NCBI GenBank assembly: GCA_000827205.1
Contig: KN832560.1
Coordinates: forward strand, 1,020,743-1,084,742
Reading direction: 5' to 3'
From: Plicaturopsis crispa FD-325 SS-3
Lineage: Eukaryota > Basidiomycota > Agaricomycetes > Amylocorticiales > Amylocorticiaceae
DNA length: 64,000 nucleotides
Part shown: positions 56,492 to 64,000 of the stretch, piece after piece
Layout: every line of letters begins with the position of its first letter
Numbering within the stretch: position 1 is the first letter of the stretch
The notes under the pieces: generated by a model
What the model saw: the letters and a program-made list of their open reading frames with translations, nothing else
Database searches by the model: none
What the model was told of the DNA's origin: nothing
Position numbers and translations under genes: made by a program

Positions 56492-58971
56492 ATGTCTCCG
56501 CCTCCTACTTCGCGTCCTCCGAGCATTGGGTCGCCCCGCGCTGTCATCCCCGCCCCAGATTTCACGCCCGAGGAGAAGTTGGACCTCGGACCGCCTCATC
56601 CAAACATTGTTCCATTGAAACTCGATCCAGATATGGCGCCTATTCCTGCCAATGGTTCTGTTAATGGAAACGGTGTCCATATATCTGACGATGCGAGCGA
56701 CGTACCACAGCCTACGTCGCCAACCGTCGCCATTACTGAAGCAGCCCCCGTGGAGGTACAGGCTCCCGTGCCTGTATCAGGCCAGGTGTCGACACTGGTA
56801 AATGACACGCATGCTGATGCACAAGAGTCGGCTGCGGGTCCGTCGTCGCCTTCGCCGAGCGAAACGAAGCCATTACCAGCGGTCCGCAAATCATCGACAT
56901 TCCGCCACATTCCCTTACGGGCACCCGCACGGTCCCCTATGCCCTCGTCACCTCTCCGTCCGTCGAACAGCCACACGCGAACGCTATCCACTTCCTCGAA
57001 TGCATCCCGGAACCTCGAACCGAGCCAGGGAAAGCGTCCTGCGGAGCCACGAGCCCGCGTTACATCGCGTAGCTCATCTACGATAGGCACGCCGACTGAA
57101 CGGCCTCTGCCGACTATACCGTCTTTTGAGCGCCTCGAAAAGGATGCTCCGCTGGAGCGCTCGCAGTCTGTCGACGCGTCGGCACAGCCTGCTCCACACT
57201 TCATACCGCCAACGCGTACCCACTCGCTCATGGGCCCTCCGCGGCCGCCTGTGAAAACCCCATCACCGTCCGCAACGCCCCATCCGTCAGCTCCTCCAAC
57301 ACCGAATAACACCCATTCACCTCTTCCAGCACCATCGCCACGCCCCTCGGCTCCCTACCGCCCTGGTTTCCAGCCAAAAGGTGTATACAGGCCACGGACA
57401 GACGAATTTGTCGAGGCGTGCAGGGCCAAGAGGGACGTAGGTCGGATTGAACATACCAAGCTCGAGCGACGTCTCGAGAAACTTATTAATCTGCATTTCT
57501 CGTCTGACGAGAAGCGCGCAGTTGAGCTCGGGCGACCTGCTGCGAACAGGCGGGCATCATCCTTCTTTGATATGGACTTCTCAGATCTCAAGAGCATGGA
57601 CGCTGGGGAACTGTGGCGGGGTGTATTGCAGTCGCCAGCTTTGCAAGGCAGCAAAGCGGACATACGTGGTAAGATTAGTGGGGCATACCTTTCGTTCAGG
57701 TGCTCACATGTTGTTAGCCGCGGAACAGCGGATAACACCGTGGCAGGATGATTCTACAGTGACGAAGTGCCCGCTATGCACGTATGTGTCTTCAGATTAG
57801 TATGACTTTCGGTTGTCCATTCGGTTACTGATGGATCTTCAGAGCGTCATTTCATCCTTTAACAAATCGTAAACACCACTGTCGGCTATGCGGCCAGATA
57901 ATATGTTCGTTGCCCGTAAAACGACCACAACGACCAGTACCCTGTTCTATATTATTTGTGGTAGACCCACGGACACGACGGATAGAGGAGGTTGGTGAGG
58001 GTGTTGACTACGGCGTCCGGAAACGGCGGAGTACACCTCCCCAACCAGCCAAAGGGAAGGCGAAGGACGATGCGTTGGGCGACGAGGAGAAGTTCCTCAA
58101 GGGGGTGCGGATATGCAACCAATGTCGACCTGTTCTTCTGTGAGTACCGTTTCTTTGCACTAGATCCAGGCTAATGTTTTGCGACAGGCGACAACAATAT
58201 CAGCATGAGACGGTCCATGTCCCGACGTTCGCCAAACTCTACGATGTACGCGTCTTTACTTTCCACGGCATGGGTATATCTGATGTCAATGGGCTACACC
58301 AGGCATTCATCAAACTCGAGCATGAAATCGAGGAGTCATTACCCCAATTTCAGGAGCTGATAGTCAGCTTGAGGTGTGTTCCAGCGTCCACTGAATCCTA
58401 CCACATACTCACCGAAACCCTCCAGTCACGACGATCAGCCGACTAAAGAGGCATCAGCTGCGCGAAAGCGGATACTCGAAGCATTTGCACAGTACGACGC
58501 GCTGTCGAAACGGATACGAAGATTGCCATGTCCTAGTGGGCCTGGCAGCTCGCAAGACCGTGTACAGATGGCCATCGTCACGAGAGCGAGTATATTCCTC
58601 CAGAAAAACATGTTCCCGTTACAGGTCCGTACTTGGTTGTAATCTTTGAGTCGTATGATTCGCTGATCCCAGCCGCTCGTCCCCTCCAGTCGCTACCCAA
58701 GTCAAAGTCCAAGACTACTCCAGCTGCCAGTCCCGATGACGCAGGTGCCCCGCTCATCGATCCCGACTCGGAACTGGCGCACACATTGCAACCTCTTCTC
58801 GAGCAGGAAGCACTCCTGGAATCATTCGTAGAGGAGGCAAAGGCCCACCGGAAGTTCGAGGATGCGAAGACGCTTAAGACAAACCTAGCGGAAATCAGGA
58901 CGGAGATCGACAGGATCATGGCCAACGCAGAAGGTGGGATGACTCGAGGAAACGGAAGTGCCAGAAAGTGA
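56492..58971 (+). CDS. Vac1/Pep7-like FYVE protein (rabenosyn-5 homologue)
   Basis: The start is MSPPPTSRPPSIGSPRAVIP, the first in-frame ATG of this exon. A disordered Ser/Pro-rich segment of about 270 residues precedes a conserved helical part (DEFVEACRAKRDVGRIEHTK; LERRLEKLINLHFSSDEKRA). The FYVE zinc finger follows: WQDDSTVTKCPLC, then NRKHHCRLCG (the PI3P-binding basic motif) and CNQC, with an insertion rich in Lys/Arg between the third and fourth pairs. The C-terminal rabenosyn-like Rab-binding helices are EASAARKRILEAFAQYDALS and LLEQEALLESFVEEAKAHRK. It tethers Golgi-derived vesicles to endosomes with Vps45, Vps21/Rab5 and PI3P. Confidence 0.85.
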
Positions 58972-59508
58972 TGCAGCCGTTTCCCTTCCCCCCCTTTCCC
59001 GTGCTGTCTTTAGATGCTCGATTGTCTTCATTAGGCTTGTAGTATACTTACCAGGATCATATTGAGTTGAAAGCCACAACCTTTCGCTTGCTCGCATCTA
59101 TACCTCGTGCATACTTTGGACAATGCATTGGATCTTGACATGATGCCTGTGTCTTCGGCTTCGGATTATACCACCTAGCGTAGTATGAAGTCTATGATTA
59201 CATGGTATGTAGCCGTCGATGATGATAGTACAATATGTATGCTGCAAACGACTTGTTTCCCCTCTACCTCTTAATCATAAATTGCGCGTGGATGAGTCGT
59301 AACGATCCCTCGAGTACTGCCTGCCACTCGGGCGTGATCGTGAGGTCATATCTACAATCTTGTGGATCATGAATGTGCGCAGCTGGCCATGTAGTATCTC
59401 GACCTACGGTCGCGGCTGCGCACGTTCTTCTGTAGGAAAATGTAGTAAGGCATGCTACAAGGCCTTCTCAACATAAGTTATTGGAGCAGTAGGGTAGAGG
59501 ACGTACTA
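58972..59508. other. Convergent 3' intergenic region
   Basis: These 537 bases lie between convergent stop codons. No coding exon, repeat or RNA gene was recognised. Confidence 0.45.
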
Positions 59509-61280
59509 TTACCGGACCCGCCTACGAGAGTCCGGTCTTTCCATATTTCTTGTGCGCTTCCAGTTGTCCATTTCCATGTCGTGGTAGTGGTTTGTCATTT
59601 TATCCAGTTGGCGCTGTAGCGTGGCCGCTCGGGCCTCGGCAGACTGGACCTTGCTTTGCGACCGAGCCGCTGTAACATAAGCATCGGACTCCGTCGCGCG
59701 CAGCTTCTCTTCCAGCTCCTGTATGCCCAGCCGCGCCTGTGCAAGTTCGTTGCGCAGGTTCGCCTCGCGTGCCTCTGATGCTTGGACCATAGACACGCGC
59801 CGCGTTGGCCGGGACGGACCCGCGTCAGGGGACTGGCCCATAGGCATCGGCGATGCAGTCCTCGTATTGGGAGTGGACGGCCGGGGGGCAGCGTCCACCG
59901 CAAGCGGGTGCGATGCTCGTGCATCCATGAGACGCCGGTCGCGCTCCTCCTTAGCTTGCAGTATCAGAGTGTGGTTCTGAAGGGAAAGCTCTGCGACCCT
60001 CGTTTGTAGATCCTTCACTCGCTCTTCGGCCGTCCGCGCCCTTGCATGGATCTTCTTCGCCTGGGCCTCGAAGGAGCGTGCCGTCGCCGAAGAGGCCGCA
60101 GCTGAGTTGCGGCAACGATTTCGGTCATCCTCCACGTCGGCGAGTTTGTCTTCGAGGGCACGCACGCGAGCTCGCAAGGGTACAGCATGTGCGGTGTCCT
60201 GGCGCAGCGAATCGAGTGCTCGTAGAGCGGCGTCTCGAGCTGCGCAGGCATCTACGACGTCCGACTGGAGGAATTGGACGTTCTCGCGAAGGGATGCGTT
60301 GACAGTCGTCAAATGTTGTATTTCTTGCGTTTGTTCCGCATAGGCCGATTTTGTCGCCTCCAGATCGTCCCGCAGTGACTGCTCTGTGGCACAGGCGGTC
60401 GCGAGAGCAAAAGTCGCTGTATTCCGCTCTTCTGTTTCTTTGCACAGTTGAGCGGTAAGAGTCCGTGTCTGGTCTTCCAACGACCGTATGGTGGCGCGAA
60501 GGGAATCGGAGCCAGAATGGAACTGCTCTAAAAACGCGTCGCGCTCTGCTTCGACGGTGTGCAGATCGCCCCTCAGCATAGCTACGTCAAGGTTTTGCGC
60601 CGCGAGTTTTGCAAAAGTGAGCGTGATGCATTGCGTGAAAATTTCCGCAGCCTCGCATAGAGTGGTGTTCTGCAGCAAGTACCAATTTTAGCATGGCATC
60701 ATTGGAGTTTGAAGCAGTGGGCCGTACGGTGGAGGCAGATTCGGTGTTATAGGAGGACATTAATCTTAGCTCATCCATCGCGTTTCCATTCAACGCAGTT
60801 TCCACCCGTGTGTGCAGGTCCTGCGCATAGGAGCGAAGGGCGGTGGCTTCACCAAGGTCTAAACTTGGATTTGGTGGTGGAGAGTCGACCATGGTGATGT
60901 ATAGTGGTTGGCCATCCGGATACTGGCCCAAGAAATTGTTCCAAGGGTCCGTTTGGACTTGGAGTCGCCGACGACATTTGGGACATGATGGGGCTCCCGC
61001 GGACAAAACATGGCCCGTGCAACCTCTGCAAAAGCAGTGACCTGTAATATTTCTTTTAGCATTGATTCGAACTCGCGTCATCGACAGTAAATTTCGTACC
61101 GCACGAAAAGACGCAGAAGTCGTCGACGACATGATTGTCAAGGCAGACGTCACATCGAGCGAGATGGGCTCCGGGGGGAAACATGGGCTCAGAATCGGTG
61201 GGCTGCTCGATAGTAGGCTGACGGGGATAAACTGCTCGAGCTGCGAAAGCAACGACGGAAGCTAGCGCCATCTGTGCCAT
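59509..61280 (-). CDS. RING-finger protein with a long coiled coil
   Basis: The C3HC4 RING near the N-terminus reads CDVCLDNHVVDDFCVFSCG-HCFCRGC...CPKCRR, split by an intron inside FSCG|HCFC. After DPWNNFLGQYPDGQPLYITM and a linker, a 58-nt intron joins ...TESAST to NTTLCEAAEIFTQC. The rest is a coiled coil of roughly 330 residues (AQNLDVAMLRGDLHTVEAER; RARTAEERVKDLQTRVAELS; LRNELAQARLGIQELEEKLR), ending in a basic tail RRRVR. The architecture suggests an E3 ubiquitin ligase that oligomerises. I cannot name an orthologue. The start at 61280 is the first ATG, but a later Met (MFPPGAHLARCDVC) is possible. Confidence 0.75.
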
Positions 61281-62040
61281 CCTTTATACGCAGTAGCAAC
61301 GATGCTAGCAGAATGTACCTGTACAATGCGTGTTCTTGTGCGCGACGCACAGACCTGCAGATGCAAGACCGTCGACGTTCGATGGCCCGACGGCGACTAT
61401 CTAGAGGAAGATCGAAGGAGGCCACGCCCCCTACACATGGCTCTCGGCATATTTCGCTACCACTTTGATACCGAGGACTACTTCGGTTTCCATAAAAGTA
61501 CACCGGCGTTCGCAAGAACAGGGAATCTTACCGGTCTGTCGAGGACAAGGAAGCTGAAATTCGCAGGCACACGCGTAAAAAACATGCCTTAGCGATATTA
61601 TCGTCGTTACACAACTGCGAGCAGCAAACACGTTTCCCCTCAGCACGGTGTATCCACGCATGAAGAGCATGCCTTTCAATATTGCCATATCCGCAACTGC
61701 TTGAAATTCTGCGCCTGAATATATACAAAGAGTGTTAGTCTAGAAAGAACCGGACAAACACAGCTTCACGGTTGACCGCTTGCTTGTCGCCGACATCGTG
61801 TCTTTGAATCCTGCATTTGTACGCGCAGTTCCTCAAACGAGCGTTCTCGACGGTCCGACAGAGAAGGAGTGACGTTCCTGTCCGGCCATCTGACCTGCCT
61901 TCTCCCCGCCGAACGCGCTCTTGGGTCACCGGTCTACGCCCGAGCTTGTCTGGATGACAGAGAGTCAGCGTCGCAGAACACATACTTAAGTAAAGTCGGG
62001 CACCACCTCCTTCGAATAACAGCCCCCAAGAATTGAAACG
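61281..62040. promoter_or_regulatory. Shared divergent intergenic region, RING gene and GH88 gene
   Basis: These 760 bases contain several short open stretches on both strands, none with consistent splice phase or domain. Treated as two promoters plus 5' UTRs. Confidence 0.4.
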
Positions 62041-63817
62041 ATGCTCTCCCTTCTCGCGGGCATTCTGCTCACCTGTACCCTCTCGGTCTCTGCTTCATCA
62101 GGACCTCGCGCCGATGCTTCGCCTTCCCCTCCTGCAAACCTCTTCTCCCCGCTCATTGCCCAGAAAGTCCTGGCAACAGCAAACGCCCGATCCTCTAAGC
62201 CATACCCGCAGTACACGACACGTACCGATGGCTCCTGGATCTACTTCCCCGCCGACGGATGGACGTCGGGATTCTTCCCCGCGACACTGTACGCGTTGAA
62301 CGAGCGCGAACGCCTGTGCCCGGGATCGACCAGTGTGGGGGGCACAAACCCTGACTGGCTGGCCTTGGGTAGGACATGGAGCGCGGGATTGGTCCCGAGT
62401 GAGACGCATACCGGCGTTGGACACGATGTCGGCTTCCTGAGTTTCCCGTTTGTACAGGAATTATTGATGTGAGTCCTGGTCCTGGTCACGCGCCAGAAGG
62501 GGGTCAGGTCCGACCAGTCATCCGCTCGATAGAAACCCGCAGAACCAATCCGCAATTAATGCCGTCAACGATTTTGCTGGGGAGCTCGCCGCCCGCTTTA
62601 ATCCGGTCGTTGGGTGCACCCGGAGCTGGGACAATAACACTGACCCAACAGACTTCATAGTACGATTCCTTGTCCGAGAGTCTTTGCGCGTCCGTGCTGA
62701 TTTGAAGGCGACTGTAGGTGATCATCGACAACATGATGAATCTCGAGGTACGCCGCACTCTTGAGGAAGAGAATCCGACGTCGTTAACAAGTACGACAGG
62801 TGCTGTTCAATTCGGAGGCGTTGACGGGAAACCACACGCTTAGCGAGATAGCCATGTCGCACGCCAACACGACGATGGTGAATCACGTTCGACCAGACGG
62901 TGCGCAAAATCTACTGTTTGCCCAAATCATAAAGTATCAGCAAGTGTTGACACGCAAATTGGAAAGGCTCCTCGTACCACGTCGTCGAGTACAACGAGAC
63001 AACAGGCGCAGTCATCGCCCGACGCACAAGTCAAGGATACGCGGATAACAGGTACGCATTTAACCGTCGCAGCAAGTTCAGCCGCTATGAATTGACGCAC
63101 GCTGTATTGCAGCACATGGTCGCGAGGACAAGCTTGGGGGATTTACGGCTTCGCGAACAGTGCGTTTTCCTTCTGAGCGAGATTGAAACAGGTTGCATTG
63201 TCGCATGACATTGACGCCAGCTATGATGAATAGTGTACAAGCATACTCAAGTCGAAGCGTACCTCGATACCTCTCGACGCATGGCGGAGTATTTCGTCTC
63301 CAATATCCCGTCCGACGGAATCGTCCCCTGGTAAGCCGTTGTAGGATGATAGCCCGTCGTTTCATTGAACAATTTGAAGGGACTTCAACGCGCCGCTGAC
63401 GCCACCAAGACCCGCAGATTCGTCGGCAGCAATGGTGGCTGCAACGGGCCTGCTCCTTCTCTCCGACCAAGAAAAGGCCATCTCAAATTCGACAGGCGCA
63501 GCCATCTGGAGTGATGCTGCAGTCAAGGTACGCAATCCACATTGCAGCGCATTCGAAAGATAACGAATGGGTCTAGATATTGGCCGATACGACGGGGCTG
63601 GCATGGCGCCCAGAATGGGAGAGCATTCTATCGAACGGAACGGTGAACAATCCAGCGTCACCGCCGAACAACCTCACTGGGATTGTGTATGGTGCGGCGT
63701 TTCGTACTTCTCGTCCGCGAGCCATTATTAAAGGGCGCATTCCGTGCGATAGGCGATTATTACTATGTGGTGGGAGGAAATGAGCTCCTCGAGAGACAGG
63801 TCGCAACCTGCCCTTGA
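62041..63817 (+). CDS. Secreted GH88-family unsaturated glucuronyl hydrolase
   Basis: The protein opens with a signal peptide (MLSLLAGILLTCTLSVSASS), so it is secreted. About ten exons join in phase. Blocks are DGWTSGFFPATLYALNERER; GVGHDVGFLSFPFVQELL; INAVNDFAGELAARFNPVVG; VIIDNMMNLE (containing the predicted catalytic Asp); AMSHANTTMVNHVRPDGSSY; STWSRGQAWGIYGFANMYKH (second conserved site); AEYFVSNIPSDGIVPWDFNA; and a final exon GDYYYVVGGNELLERQV. The (alpha/alpha)6 barrel family hydrolyses unsaturated glucuronyl or related residues released by polysaccharide lyases. In raw sequence it looks fragmented, but every break matches a GT-AG intron. The stop codon is at 63815-63817. Confidence 0.85.
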
Positions 63818-64000
63818 TTGCAAGGGTCTGGCGCCGGTGGTTCGTACTTATCGATGCAGGAAGGCGTCAGGAGGGTAGCAAGCGGGACCGAAGATCGCGC
63901 TCGTATTGAAAGACGAGCGCAGAACGTTTTCTTTTTGATTGATTCGCGCCGCATGAGGACCGGCCCTGCCATGAGATGAGAAAGAAGCCGTTGTTCCGGT
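63818..64000. other. Right window edge, no gene seen
   Basis: The last 183 bases show no supported exon; they are the 3' flank of the GH88 gene. Confidence 0.4.

Noticed and set aside
55965-56664. Plus-strand open frames upstream of the Vac1 homologue as part of its coding region
   Set aside because: They are out of phase with the MSPPPTSR start, lack domain similarity and show no convincing splice link.
61290-61600. Plus-strand open stretch with a Cys motif between the RING and GH88 genes
   Set aside because: It has no family resemblance, no splice support and lies in a divergent promoter region.
62041-63817. GH88 gene as a decayed gene because it is fragmented into many short open frames
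   Set aside because: All pieces join in phase through about nine short introns and retain the conserved residues.
1-64000. tRNA or rRNA genes, CRISPR arrays, retroelements or virus-derived genes
   Set aside because: A by-eye search found no B-box-like tRNA core in a plausible context, no spaced repeats, and no reverse transcriptase, integrase, capsid or long terminal repeat pattern.

Overview
The window looks like nuclear DNA of a filamentous basidiomycete, most likely an Agaricomycete. The genes are densely packed on both strands and split by many short GT-AG introns (mostly about 50-65 nt). Several families are typical of mushroom-forming fungi: DUF6593, coiled-coil F-box/LRR proteins, a Kre9-like membrane glycoprotein and a long basidiomycete-type Not4. 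I saw no tRNA, rRNA, CRISPR array, phage or virus-derived gene, and no reverse transcriptase.

Layout. 1-8 kb: a GIY-YIG protein cut by the window edge, the U3 snoRNP factor LCP5/neuroguidin, uracil-DNA glycosylase, an unidentified coiled-coil protein, an APH-like pseudokinase and PDCD5. 8-17 kb: a very small cysteine-rich secreted prepropeptide, PAN2 and a flavin monooxygenase. 17-20 kb: a gene-poor stretch. 20-26 kb: a DUF6593 protein, the CCAAT-binding subunit HAP5/NF-YC, and an F-box/LRR gene broken by two related hAT-like non-autonomous DNA transposons. 26-40 kb: NOT4, a JmjC/KDM8-like oxygenase and MOT1. 40-55 kb: a Kre9-like membrane protein, two paralogous succinyl-CoA:3-ketoacid CoA transferases in opposite orientation, with the cell-wall regulator KNR4/SMI1, an 823-bp MITE and the RAM-pathway protein SOG2 between them. 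55-64 kb: twinfilin, a Vac1/Pep7 FYVE protein, a RING/coiled-coil protein and a secreted GH88 glucuronyl hydrolase.

Most genes are conserved housekeeping genes: mRNA deadenylation (PAN2, NOT4), transcription (MOT1, HAP5), ribosome assembly, DNA repair, cell wall and polarity (KNR4, SOG2), actin, endosomal traffic and ketone-body metabolism. They do not form an obvious pathway cluster. The accessory features worth a second look are the doubly disrupted F-box gene with target-site duplications, the new MITE family at 47.5-48.3 kb, the Kex2-type cysteine-rich peptide precursor, the inverted CoA-transferase pair, and several very small coding exons.

Intron-exon structures were worked out by hand from splice signals, reading phase and family knowledge. 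No alignment or RNA data were available.
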